A DNA stretch of 64,000 nucleotides, taken from assembly GCA_026120185.1 (NCBI GenBank), contig JANUWF010001193.1:496001-560000 (forward strand), given 5' to 3'. Of the stretch, positions 10,405 through 22,389 are shown one piece after another (position 1 is the first letter of the stretch; each line of letters starts with the position of its first letter). The position numbers and the translations under genes were made by a program. A model generated the notes under the pieces. That model did not search any database. It worked only from the letters and a program-made list of their open reading frames with translations, and had not been told where the DNA came from. The stretch comes from Voacanga thouarsii. Its lineage: Eukaryota > Streptophyta > Magnoliopsida > Gentianales > Apocynaceae.

Positions 10405-11333
10405 GTTTTTATTGTCGGAAAGGACTTTGGAACTGCCATAGCTAACTTCTTTGCCCTCTTCCACAAGGAGAGGGTCTCAGCTGTGGTGACACTTGGCCTT
10501 CCATTCATGCGCCCAGGACCTCTTGCACATCATAGTCTTTTCCCATAAGGCTTCTATATAAGGAGGTGGATGGTATGAACTCCTTTCTTAAAATCTTGAT
10601 GAAAGCATATAATATTATCACTCAAGTGTGTTAATCCTGCTATTTTCCTTTCAGAAGCCTGGATGAGCTAAAGCCGATTTTGGACGATTTGATGCTAAAA
10701 CAGTTGTAAGGAATATCTATATCCTATTCTCCAATAATGAAATACCAATAGCCAAGGAGAACCAGGAGATAATAGACTTAGTAGAACCATCAACTCCTTT
10801 CCCACCTTGGATAACAGAAGAAGAGATTGCAACCTATGGTAGCCTGTATTAAAAATACTGGATTCCAAACTACACTGAAAGTTCCTTATAGGTAGTTGAC
10901 TGATCCTTCTCTCATCCTTTAACTTTTCTTCACAAACATATAGAACTACTTCTTACAATTATTCTCAACTGTTCTTCAATTCATAATGAGTAGAAGCCCA
11001 TTATTGAAGGCAACTTTTAAATTTAAGCAGAGTTTTGCCTGTTAATCTGTAATAAAACAAAGTTTCTAATTCCAATACAGGTCTTTTGGTGAGAAATCAA
11101 ACATCAAGGATCAAAAAGTTGAAGTTCCAGCATTGTTGATCATGGGTGAGAAGGACTACGTGTTCAACACTCTTGGAATGGAAGATTACATTAGGAGTGG
11201 AGAAATTAAAACCTATGTACATAATTTGGAGATAAAGTACATTCCTGAAGGATCCCACTTTGTCTAAGAGTAATTCCTCGACTTGGTGAATGAGCTTCTA
11301 ATGGGTTTCATAAACAGGCATGGTCAATCCTAA
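10405..11333 (+). pseudogene. Epoxide hydrolase (alpha/beta-hydrolase) fragment, broken
   Basis: Three exon-like blocks with splice signals (about 10405-10572, 10655-10850 and 11081-11333) read as the C-terminal two thirds of a plant soluble epoxide hydrolase. These enzymes open epoxides to diols through an Asp nucleophile and a His base. Visible pieces are FIVGKDFGTAIANFFAL (nucleophile elbow, Asp present), ADFGRFDAKTVVRNIYIL, PALLIMGEKDYV and IPEGSHFV (catalytic His). Stops interrupt the frame after SLFP, after KPG, after GSLY and after GSHFV. The N-terminal oxyanion-hole region (HGFP) is absent upstream. Introns remain, so this is a genomic copy, not a processed one. It sits between 330-bp direct repeats. 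I am confident in the family and in its being dead. Confidence 0.85.
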
Positions 11334-11366
11334 ACAAGGTTCTGTGGAAGTGTTTTTAAGATTGTT

Positions 11367-11705
11367 CTTACTATGAATTGGTTCCCACTGCAACTGCACT
11401 GGACTTTTTCTATTTCTAGATCGATGCGTAGTTTAATTTTTGTCTCATCTAATTTACTTGGGATATGAATATGATGATGCATGTGGAGGGTTGCATATTC
11501 TGGCCTATAAACATAGACATGTTGAATATCAAGCTTGGTTGAATTTGAATTTGGAAGCTATATACATTTGATAGTTTAATAGAATATGAATATGATGAAG
11601 CTATATATGGTTGCATATCCTTGAATATTTTATTGTCTCATCTGATAGAGGGTGAATTCATAGTTGAATGTTTAGTTTAATTTTGATATTGGGATTGTTG
11701 ATAAA
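11367..11705 (+). repeat. Direct repeat, right copy
   Basis: This is the second copy of the 9683-10008 segment, with about 1.36 kb between the copies. It carries a small insertion near its left end relative to the first copy. Confidence 0.85.
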
Positions 11706-11763
11706 GTTTGTATCCTTTTGTGATGGATGTCTATTTTATATTGGATTTCTTTGACTAGATCTA

Positions 11764-12169
11764 ATGCCGAAACCACAAGGATCGAGATAGGAAAAGAGCT
11801 CCAGCAAGAAGAAGGCTAAAGATGATGGTTTGACTCCTGAACAACGTCATGAAAGGTTGCCATTTTATTTTCTTGAAATTTCATCATTAGCATCACAAGA
11901 AGTTTTGTTTGGGCTATATACATTTGCATGCTTTTAGTTGCATTTGCCTGCTTTTATACTCAAAATCTTCATTAGCTTTGATTACATGCGATAAAAATGC
12001 ATTGGGTATGTGTTAGGTTAACATAGAAGTTGCTACCATTAGGTATTTTGGGTCTAACTGTGATTAATGGTTTTGTAGAGATGCCAAAGCACTCCAAGAA
12101 AATGTTGCAAAGAAGGTAGCACAGGCAGCAGGGGCCAGTGATGCTGGAAGTAAAAGCAACAAGAAATGA
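11764..12169 (+). pseudogene. SERF/4F5-like small protein gene fragment
   Basis: Two exon-like blocks (to 11855, and 12079-12169) join with good GT-AG borders to read AKDDGLTPEQRHER then DAKALQENVAKKVAQAAG...KSNKK and a stop. This is the pattern of plant small EDRK-rich factor (SERF, 4F5) proteins: short, highly charged and of unclear role. The N-terminal block NHKDRDRKRAPAR matches the family start NQRDRDRERAQAR but lies in a different frame from the rest, and the frame of the second half meets a TAG at 11788-11790. It is probably a pseudogene. Its plus orientation is shared with the neighbouring fragments. Confidence 0.7.
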
Positions 12170-12825
12170 TATTTTTTGGGTTTGGGTTTCTAGACTAAAG
12201 TTCATTTTAAAGACAAATTTCCTATACTATTTCCTTGACATTGTTGTTGCCGTTACAACTAAATATTTGCTTTTGTGATACAGATCTCAAGACAATGGAG
12301 ATAACAAGCAGATCCTTGATTTAAATACAAAGTAGCAAACAAAAAGAAGAAACTTTTTAATGTAGGACATGAAAAAATGATAGAAGAAAAGATTGATAAA
12401 TAAGAGTCTTGGATTTTATGTTTAGTACAATGAATGTTACTCTAGACTTAGTACTACTTCACATTGGATCTTAAGCAGAATTTTTGAGGTACAGATTTGT
12501 GGTTTTGCACTTGAATATTTTCTGCAAATTATTTTTGAATTTTTTTTGTATATGAAAAGGTTACTATCTTAGAAATATGCAAAAAAAAAAAAAGCATAAA
12601 TATGATGGATGATATTTGTTTAGATCTAATGCAGTGTTATGAAATTTGCATAGGCACAACAGGATTTGCAGGATTGTTACTTTTCATGATTTGGTTGCAT
12701 TTTTTGATATCCAAAAAATGCCCTTGCCATTGTTGGAGCTCATGTGATTGATTATCTCATTTAGAGGTTGTAGTATGTTGGTTAAGTCCTCATCTCTTAT
12801 ACTAATTTGGTTCGTCTTTATGTAG

Positions 12826-12945
12826 ATATATTAGGCAAAGAGCTTGTAATAGATCTATTGGTTGAATCTGTAGCCTGCCGAACTCTATTAGCTGAAGCAT
12901 ATTTCAAATGTGCTAATACTGTTCAAGAATTTTCTGTGTTGGAAG
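12826..12945 (+). pseudogene. Exon-like block, family not recognised
   Basis: After a TGTAG acceptor an open frame reads ILGKELVIDLLVESVACR and continues through AEAYFKCANTVQEFSVLE. The composition looks coding but I do not know the family. It may belong with the blocks at 13152 and 13362. Confidence 0.3.
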
Positions 12946-13151
12946 TTTTTTCGTGTTAGATACAACAATGATCTTTTTGGAATTGATCTTATTCATTTAG
13001 GGTTTCGATAATCTTAGAAGTTAGGCAGTTAGTCCACCTCAATGAACTATGTGTAATGTTGATAATAGGTATGTCATGAACTGTTGTATCCAAATGTCAT
13101 AATTTCTCAGGTATTATGGAATTTGTTTATGACATACTTGTGTTTTTGTAG

Positions 13152-13468
13152 GATCCAACTTCTGATATGCACCTTAAACATCTTCAAAATATGTTGGGCC
13201 ATCTTCCTAAAGCTCATGACATGTTCAAGAGTAGAAGTAGAACAAACATCCTAACTATGACTATGAGCCAGATATGTGGCCTATTTCAAATGGTATAGAA
13301 TTTGGTCATTATGAAACTTTTGTGATTTGATAGATATGATAACTTTAGTGTGACTTTATAGCTTGGAGATGTTTCATATTTGCAAAATTGCATTATACCC
13401 GGTTTTAAGTTTTGTATTGGAGGAAGCGGGATAAATGGATACAAATGGTTCTTTGTTGGAGCACACAG
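13152..13468 (+). pseudogene. Two exon-like blocks, family not recognised
   Basis: 13152-13264 follows a TTTGTAG acceptor and reads DPTSDMHLKHLQNMLGHLPK. The rest is better in another frame (NYDYEPDMWPISNG), which suggests a frameshift. 13362-13468 follows an ATAG acceptor and reads LGDVSYLQNCIIPGFKFCIG. I do not recognise the protein and infer a decayed gene fragment. Confidence 0.3.
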
Positions 13469-14848
13469 TTGTGCCATATGGATGGCTGTACCTATTAAAA
13501 TTTCTTAGTCAAATTTAGATTGGATGTCACCAAGACAATCTTTTAGTTGGTAGAAACTTGATTTCTAAATCTGGGATTGTCTTGCATACATGAAAATAAA
13601 ATATCTTTCCAATCACTATTGCTTTTTGAGATTTACTTCTTATGATGCTGAAAAAACAAAAGCAATTGAGGGTCCTAGAATTGTCTTCTACAGAAGTTAC
13701 ATACTGGATTTCTTTATTGTACTTTAGACCTTCCAAAATGCATAGTTACATCTTATAACACTTTTACTTAGCAATTTCCTGGGTGTTTAATTGAAATTAT
13801 ATCTTATCTTTGTGCAGAAATAGCAACACAATGAATCTATTATGGTTACGATATCTTAGTGGCATACACGAGGTCTTCTTACAATAATAAAGGTTAATAG
13901 TCTGACGGTTAATCATTAACTGGGTTAGCCGTAATAATTAGAAGAAATAGTGCAGCAACTTTTCAATTGGGTTTTTATCTATTGAAATGATAAAAGAAGT
14001 CATATTTTTAATGATGCACAAGTGGTACATGTTCTCAGACCTTTCTCTATTAGTCATTTGCAGCATTTACTTTAATAGATTTTGCATTTGCAAACTTTTT
14101 GGCCTAACCTAGTTTTGCATTTCTTGCAGAAAAAAAAAGGCCTTACATATAATAAATGATGATACATGTCTGACACTTATGTTATCTATCTGCCATGTAT
14201 GGGTTCTTGGCTTCTGGGCTAAAAAATCATGGATAAATCTTGCTATGTTAGATATGCTATAAGCTTATATATATGTATATATATAAGAGAGAGAAATCTA
14301 CTACTAATTGTCATATGTTATTTCATCTACATTGTCACTGCTTTTGACAAAAATGCTCTTGGCAATATTGACACTCATCAGATTTTCCATACAGAAAAAT
14401 TTGTATGGAGGCATTGGAAGCATAGGAATCCCCTATTACTAATCAGTTTTAGTTCTATTGAATGAAGGCACTGGAAGCATAGGAATATCAAAGAGGACAT
14501 GATCTTTTCATACCTATTAATGTGTTTTTTCAATATTTGTAGGTTCCTTTTTCGATTCATACCTGAGATGAATACAAGATTCAACATTTTAACCAATTTT
14601 GAGAAGATATGAAGAAAGTAAGATTTCTAAACAATTTCATTTCCATTGCAGAAAGGAATGGTTGTTCAGCACAACAATGATAGAAGTCGGTGTTCGAACT
14701 GCGTATTCATATGACAATCAGCCTTTTCAGGGAACTACGCCTGCTAATGAAGCAAAAAAAAAAAAACAAACAAAAGAAAAAACAAAGCTTGTTGAAAAGG
14801 ATACAAACACTAACATCTTTATCAACCAAGTGATCAGTTGATATGATA

Positions 14849-14849
<1 letters not shown>

Positions 14850-14898
<49 letters not shown>
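14850..14898. repeat. Microsatellite (TA)n(CA)n
   Basis: An AT run to 14889 is followed by AC repeats. Short ORFs across it are artefacts of the repeat. Confidence 0.95.
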
Positions 14899-15101
14899 CT
14901 GCTGAAGACAGATCAGACAACTATTAATGTCATGAAATCTTAATTAGCATGGCTAAAAAAAAAAAAAATCTTTTAGTATTTGTGATTCTCTTTACTTCAT
15001 AGATGTAATACAGAGACATAAATTTTGAAAGAATTTCTTATATTTTTGTGATTCAAATGATAACTGGATTGCTTACTCATCATCAAACTGAAATTTTGTA
15101 G

Positions 15102-15579
15102 ATAGGGAGGAGTGAGACTACTAGCTTGCAAAGGGACATGAAAATACTGCCTAATGAGTCTGGTCAGACAAGTACTAATGCTTTGCTTCGACATCATAAG
15201 CGCAGTTGTTAGCTTACCACTCTCACTCTATATGCTGTTGAAAAGGCTTATCCAGTTGAGCCTGTCTCATCTCTCTTTCTCATGTTTAGGATTAATACTC
15301 TAGAATCTCAGCCTTCTTATAAGAAACCATCTTTGTTAGATTTCAATAACTTGAAAAGCAAGCAATGTGGTGAAGCTTGAACAATTGAAGGATTTGATTA
15401 GTTTTGGTGAACGGGTGGAATCATTGGGCACAAACCTGAACATCGGAAGAAAAGATGGTAGAATAGAGAGAACTGATATTTTAGTTGTTAGCAGTTGCAG
15501 TTCAAAAATAGATAAGACGGTACAAGCTAATATTGTAGGTTTCTCTGAGCAGACTTTATTCATATCATTATGTGGCTGA
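15102..15579 (+). pseudogene. Exon-like blocks of an unrecognised gene
   Basis: After a TTTTGTAG acceptor, 15102-15215 reads IGRSETTSLQRDMKILPNES and continues before a stop. A second block near 15370-15579 reads VKLEQLKDLISFGERVESLG and stays open to 15579. They precede similar coding-like blocks at 16102-18302 and are probably from the same gene, which I cannot name. Confidence 0.35.
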
Positions 15580-15765
15580 ATCACACTCAATCATTTGGAA
15601 CTTTTGCATTGTGCATAGGTTTCTTAAAAGCTATTAGACACAATAGCTTTAATGCCTTTTTTAGGGAAAACTTCGATGTACACCTTCCCAAGAAAAATGT
15701 CAGAGATGTTCAAAATTTGGAACATTAACTTCTCAAAGCTCTTAGGCATATGGGTACTGATAATG

Positions 15766-15766
<1 letters not shown>

Positions 15767-15822
<56 letters not shown>
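15767..15822. repeat. Microsatellite (TA)n
   Basis: This is an uninterrupted TA tract. Confidence 0.95.
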
Positions 15823-15824
<2 letters not shown>

Positions 15825-16101
15825 TTTATGAAAAAAGACGAAAAAACCAACAACATGGATGTTTGTTATATGGATGCACTCTCATTACACATGGTATTGT
15901 CCTATACCTTTATAACTAATTGAGAATGTTTCTTTATTTGCGTCGACACTTGAAAAAAAATGATATGTGTATTTGGAATATATGGATGGCCTTAATTTTC
16001 GTATATCTACCTGATTATTGAGGACAAAATGCTCTACTTCATTGTTGAATCACGACATGTAGGTGCTGAATAATTTTCTCTGAAACTTGGACAATTTCCA
16101 G

Positions 16102-18302
16102 AACCAGCGTTTTGAGGATTTGGGGACAGCAATGCATGATCTCTCTTCTGAAGATGACTTCTCAGAATTAGGACCACTTGTGGCAGGAACTGCTGCTACA
16201 CCACTGAAATTGATGACAGAGAAACTTGAACCTTTCATGGTACAAATAAATTGTTACATTTAGTATGCCTGGTTGATCCATTTATCAATATCTTTTGATA
16301 TTGAATATTAACAATTTTTCTTATATGTATCTGGTTGGGATACTATCAACAAGATTGTCTGTTTGTTGCAGAAAATTGATCCAGTAGGCAAAGCATCAGC
16401 AAGCCGGTGCAGCTTGACAGACATTTATTTAAATTCTGATAAAACTTCTCAAGGTTCAAATCCAAAATTTCATAAGCATTGTGAAGTTAACTGGAAGAAC
16501 TCAAAATTAGACATCTCTTCCTACTCTATATCAAATGATAATATACTTGATGGTCTAGATTGCTGCAAAGTTGATTCTCAGGTGCACTTTTTATTATTTG
16601 CAGTTTATTTACTCAAATGTTTATTTTTTGCTAGAAAAAATATATTAAAGGTATAATTAGATACAAAAGATTTCATAATCAAGTGGAGGAGATCTTCCAA
16701 ATCATCCTCTTCATACAGTAAAGAAAGTGGCTATCAAAATTCAGGGCATTGGCAAAGAAACAACAGATCCCAGGATCTACTCTATCTGCAAGTCAATTGG
16801 TGCTCTAGAGGGGTTTGAAAGGGTAGACAAGGCTTCTGCAGATGCTTTATTCAGAGTAACAAATGACACTAATGCAGGAGACATAGTACAAAGGTAAAGG
16901 TTACTTCATTATCGCGTGAAGGCTTTTGTGATTGCTGACCAGCTTTTATTGCCCTTTTTAATCACATGGTTCTCTTTGCATAATTAAATGATTGATTGCA
17001 TTGCTGCATCTTCTCCACAACAATCAGATGTTACTTATTGTTTTAATCTATTTCATCTATATTGTCGATGCTGATGATGAACAGAAATGCATTAGAGAGT
17101 TGAGATTTATTTAGTCATATCATGTTTTTTGAATTTGTGTATTCCAACTATGTAAATTAAAGGTTTTGGTAGTTGTTGCAATCAGAGTATAAAGTTGCAT
17201 TTGTTTATTTTAGATTTTATGCCTTTTGGGGTCTTTTATTTATTTTATGTTGTTGTCAAGTTTTAAGAAGTATGATTTGCTAAATATTTCTATTATTCTA
17301 TATGGTACAATTGCAGGCTTATGATTAACATCTGAACATGATTCTTGGTGATGTTGAAGAGATCATTATAGCTATAGAGATTGATGATGAAACATATGAG
17401 GAGATTGTCAGGGTAAGTCATGTCCATATGATTGTTTACCTGTTGTTTTTTGTCGTGGAGTAGGTAGGATTGTCATAAGATAGAGGATAGTGATCCTTAC
17501 TGATGGTTGCTGGTCTATTTATGTGTAGGAACTACTTTATATTTATTGCATCCATTTCTCTTTTATATGTTGCGTTGTGTAGAAGGCTTTGAAGGTCAAA
17601 CATGAAGTTTTTGCCAACTTCGATGTCACTATTTTATTTAGGTTTCATAAATTTTCAGTTGCACATTCAACTGCAGTCCTTTTGACTACTTTGTTTTGCA
17701 GTTGAGCTGTCTCTACAATTGGGAATAATGAAAGAAATTTAGTTTCTTGATATGTGAAATTATCTGAATTTGTATTTTTTATTACGACTAATTTGTTTTA
17801 ACAGAGCTATGAAAAGGAGCCATTACCAGGTTATCAACAATTTCACTTCAAGAATCGAAATTATGCTGAAAGTTGGGATGAATACGGCCTAGGAGGACAT
17901 GGTGACCAGTCCAGTCTGTCCAATTATGGAAAGGCCAATAATGCATCTTCAAGAAAGGGAATTCCCTCTGATTTGGTAAATGTAAAACACACCTGTCCAA
18001 CTGAAGATCACAGATCTGTCACGGGGTCAAATGCAAACCACATAACCTTGCTTAAAGCATCTCCTGGAGCTGATCTCTACAAATCTAGGAGAAATAGTTT
18101 AGGTGAATTTCGATCAACATCATCCTGCAATAAGTGCAATCATGCTGTAATAAGCCCAGGCGATTCAGCTTTCAGGAATGTGAAGAACTCGAACCTTGTT
18201 GTGCCATTGACAGATTCACACTTTTCAATAGACAATATTTGTCAATACTTTTCTTATACACCTCTTTTGTGGTGCAACATGAACAATTGCTTTCAAGACT
18301 GA
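16102..18302 (+). pseudogene. Partly decayed multi-exon gene of unknown family
   Basis: Five blocks with plausible splice sites are seen: 16102-16239 (RFEDLGTAMHDLSSEDDFSE...PLKLMTEKLEPFM), 16372-16581 (KIDPVGKASASRCSLTDIYL...), about 16691-16893 (GGDLPNHPLHTVKKVAIKIQ...), 17317-17412 and 17805-18302 (SYEKEPLPGYQQFHFKNRNY...DNI, then stop). The first two join in phase 0 and the last is a clean 165-residue frame. The third has no in-phase acceptor after the second. The fourth carries a TGA in the frame inherited from the third, and only an alternative frame reads well ([18 protein letters not shown]). So parts are intact but the whole cannot be translated as it stands. I do not recognise the protein. 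It could be a captured fragment like its neighbours. Confidence 0.5.
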
Positions 18303-19068
18303 ATTATTAATGATGTCGTTACTCTAATGAAATGCTTCCTATATTTGACTCTACTAGAATTGCAAATTATTTGTCATCTAAGCAACCAGGCAGACTTAAA
18401 AAAACGTTATCAAATTTGATTAATAAAACATTTTGTGGCAATTTGTTTTTTTTTAAAAGGGAATTTCAAATACATGGACATTAAAAAAAATAATCCCATA
18501 AAAACAAAAATCAAAAAAGAAACTTAACCACTGTTTATAAAAGTCCTGGAAAAAAAACACAAAGTAAAATTTAATAAAATTAACATTATTAAAAAAATAA
18601 TCATACCAAACTGAATATAAATATGATATAGTATACATATTTAGATAAATTTAGTATTGTAAAAAATATATTGTAGCATAATTTATGAAGAAACAAATTT
18701 TCACATTGTTTGAAATCATCTAAATTTATTGAATTCATAGAAAATGAACAAAACCATTCATGGAAAATGAATAAAGCCATTCACATTGTTTCCAAAGGAA
18801 CAAAGAAGGCCAAGTATCAAAGCAATTAATTTAAATAAAAATAATTAGTATAAAAAAAATATGTTGTTACGAATATTGAAAATAAAAATAATAATAATTA
18901 AGATAAACATTTTAAAATTATATGTTATTATATATAATATAATTAAAAGTACAGAAAAATAACAAATTGTTTTGATTTTTTCCTTTTAGAACTTAAATAC
19001 AAAATAGAAATATCAAATTGAATACAAAGTTCATAAAATTAATACATTATCATAAAAAAATATTGATC

Positions 19069-19097
19069 CCGAGCAATACTCGGACCTCCTACCTAGT
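19069..19097 (+). mobile_element. Helitron-like 3' terminus
   Basis: A perfect hairpin (CCGAG-CAATA-CTCGG, 19069-19083) is followed by nine bases, then CTAG (19093-19096), then T. Plant Helitrons end with a short hairpin about 10 bases before CTRR and insert before T. The element would extend leftwards over the plus-strand gene fragments at 8.5-18.3 kb. The 5' TC end was not located. Confidence 0.4.
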
Positions 19098-21814
19098 GCT
19101 TGAATTATACTATCTTATTATGTATGAAATATTAGTCCGTTTTATTGTAGTATTTGGATTGGATTTTCAAATCCAAAATTTGAAAAATTTTCATTATACA
19201 AAAAAAATAAAAATAAAAAAATCGATGCAAATGATTTATCATTCTTAAGACGTGTTATTATATACAAAATATTATATAATTTCTATTTCACTATATTTTT
19301 ATATTTTTTAAAATTTAAATTCTCACGAAGTATAATGAAATAATGATTTTTTTTTCTCACTTCATCTATTTAATTTTTTTTTGTGACTCATTCTTTTGTA
19401 AGTCGAAAGAAGCTTGCAATCGTTATCCTTTTAGATGCGCAATGGGTGAAGCCTACCTCGTAGTCCTAATTAGTAAAGAATCACGAGAATGTAAAATAAT
19501 CTAAACAAATCTTAAATGATCAATTTAATTAAAAAAGTCAATAGACATATCATGAAATTCAAATTATTAACTTTTTAGTCGTGGTACTCATTATTCGACT
19601 AACTCGTCTATCTCTTTTGGGCTTTGTGACTCACTCATTCAATAGGCTCGAAGATGGGATCTTATGTCCCTTTGCCTGAACATGGGTTCATAACAGCCCA
19701 ATGGTCTCTGAGGCGGGCAGTTGTAGCCCATTGCCCCAACACAGGCCGTTTCATTAACAATGGACTGCAAGTCACAGGGCTAGCCCAAATAGTACATTTC
19801 CAATCTGGTACAGGTTCTCCTTCATTCTTAAAACTGATTATACTAATTAGAGTATCTTGATTCTCCTTTATGCTAATATTATTTACTTTAATTTGAATTG
19901 ACTTGTTAATTGTGTAATTAAATTAAATAAATTTTAATAAAAATATATAATAGATTTTGCTAGAATACTACATGATGGTAGATGTTAGCATTGTATCCAT
20001 TTTTAGTAGACAAGAAAATCAAAATTAATTTCATACTATCTCATTAATATTAAGGATATTTGAGTAAATATTAAATAGCCAATAAAAATCTCATTAAATA
20101 ACCTAATAGTTACTTCTCTTGTCTTACTTATCAATTTTTTTACAACTTACCAATATAGATTGCAATTAAATATGATTTCAATTAGGTAAAAAGATTTTTT
20201 TTTTTAAAAAAAAATCTCATCAAAGACCTTTTCATTTACCGTTGTAAAAATCTCTTTAGATCAAATTTGATAATTTATTGCTATGAAAAACAAAACAACA
20301 ATGCCACCTTCTTATTTGATATTTTTCCTTAGTTTGAAAAGAGTAAAATTAGAGTGATTATTGAGAAATAATTCTGGTAAGCAATATAAATTGAACAATC
20401 ATATGAGGTAAGTATTGTTCACATTTAATTAGAATATTATTAAATAATTTGAATTTATAAAATTATCCTTAATTTTAGTGAATAGCAATGAAAATATATT
20501 TGGTCTTTCTGTCCCAAAAAAATGGGTATAATGCATGTAGTATGTTAACAAAACCCATAATTATTATATCTAAATTATATTTTAACGAGATCACACAAAT
20601 ATAAATGAATTATTTGCCATATAACCTTTAACTCACCAGGAGTACATAATAAAAAAAATCCTTTTTATTTTTGGATATTAAAAAAAGAATGTCTATTTTC
20701 TTAAAATAGATATATTTTTATATAAATTTTAATAATTACCTTCATTTATTTAACAAACATAAGTTTCACAAATAATTAATTTGCAGCTAGTCGTTACTAA
20801 TTGTCATCATCAATTCTATTAAATATTCTTCTAAATTTTTATCTTAAGGTAAAATAAAACATTCAATTCTGATTGAAGGATATCATGTTTTACCATTTAT
20901 AATCGCATATTTTTTTTAATGACTCTTTAAGTTTTCTACTACTCTAAGTAGAGAAGTTACACCTACTACCCTTAGGATATTATATATCTCGCAAATCGCC
21001 TTAAGTAATTAGATAGAAATGTGTTGAAGATGTTAAAAAACAAGTGTAATAAAATAAAAAATATTTATATAAGATATTTTTTCATGAATCATATTTACAA
21101 ACAACTTGTATTCTTTTAAATATAATACAATGCCAAAAGTCAATACATTCAGAAAATTCTTACATGGACTCGATCCATGACTTCCCATGTGGATCGGGTC
21201 CTCATAACATCGACACCGGTCTAAAGCATTATTTTATTCAAAATTCAATTGTTTTCTTTTTTTTCCCCCTCTTTCTATTTAACCCCAACCATGGTTAAGC
21301 AAAAGGAGGAACCCACTATCCAAAAATTAGAATGCTCCGCCAAAATTCTGTGAAATAGGGTCTTGTATTTCTGCCAAAATTCTGTGCCGCATTACGTTCT
21401 ATGTGGCCAAAATTCCATGAAGCACTACATTTCCTGATTAGCAATACATTCTATTTCTTCTCCACTGGCGGCCGCTGGAGCTCGCTACATTTCCCGCCGG
21501 AGCTTACTATGTTCTATGCAGCAAGTTTTTTCTTACGCAATTCTAATTTGGTGGTCGTCGGAGCTCACTACATTCTTTCTCTTTTCCATTGGTCCACGGC
21601 TGTTGGACCTCTGGTCTTTCTATCTTTTTTCTTTATTCGACAATGTGGCTTCCGTTTCTACTGGATTGAGCTTCCATTTCTTGCACCAAAGCTTTTTCTT
21701 ACTCAATTCTAATTTGCTGGCTGTCGGACCTTCTCTCTCTCTCTCTCTTCCATCGAATTGAGTTTCCATTTCTTGCATCCCTGCTTTTTCTTCCTTATTT
21801 TCTAAAAAGGCCCC
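19098..21814. other. AT-rich intergenic DNA
   Basis: Very A/T-rich to about 21250, then more mixed. Frames at 19654-19860 and 21401-21761 have no family resemblance. Near 21470-21560 a short phrase (ggagctc.ctacat) recurs. No gene is supported. Confidence 0.55.
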
Positions 21815-21821
21815 AGTTCTA

Positions 21822-21995
21822 GGAAAATTCTTATATGCACCCGGTGCATGTGCACCGATGCATTGAGCTGTTGTACTATATGTAAATAAAATGTACACAA
21901 CATTTGGTGGGGTGTACAACAAGTGTTGCAGGTAATAGTACAACATTTTAATGCATCCGGTGCACGTGCACTGGGTGCATATAAGAATTTTCCCT
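21822..21995. mobile_element. 174-bp MITE with long terminal inverted repeats
   Basis: The left arm begins ggaaaattcttatatgcacc and is mirrored by the right end over about 55 bases with few mismatches, leaving a loop of about 60 bases. The seven-base direct repeat agttcta at 21815-21821 and 21996-22002 looks like a target duplication, which would fit an hAT-like (8 bp) or related non-autonomous element. It has no coding capacity. Confidence 0.8.
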
Positions 21996-22389
21996 AGTTC
22001 TAAGCTTGTGCCTACCGGACCTCATATCTCTCTATCTCTTTCTATCGGCATATCATTCCGATCGACAATGTAACTCTATCTCTAGGTGCAGATCTAGAGA
22101 TTCTACTGACGTGAGGTTCGATGTGCAACCTAAAATTATTTTGCCAGTTTGAGGTTTGAATTTTTGCATTCCTGTGTTTCATTTTGGTTTGAAGACATTT
22201 AGCAGTGCCTTTCTTGGATAGACTTATTATTAGGAGATCCATGGTTCAATTCTTTCCTAAAGTTAGTAATTTCCTTGTTCCTTGAAGGCCAGATCTAATG
22301 ATTTTTTCATCCTTATTTACCTGTTTTTGAGATGGTCTTCATGTTTTTCAATAAATAAATATAGTAACATGCTCTACAATAGATAGACA

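Noticed and set aside
9683..11705. The two 330-bp direct repeats as LTRs of a small retrotransposon carrying the epoxide hydrolase fragment.
   Set aside because: They lack TG...CA ends, a primer-binding site, a polypurine tract and a target duplication.
21460..21500. A NotI site (GCGGCCGC) next to GGAGCTC suggested cloning-vector polylinker contamination.
   Set aside because: The surrounding bases do not follow a vector polylinker, and the GGAGCTC phrase recurs nearby in similar context, so it is local sequence.
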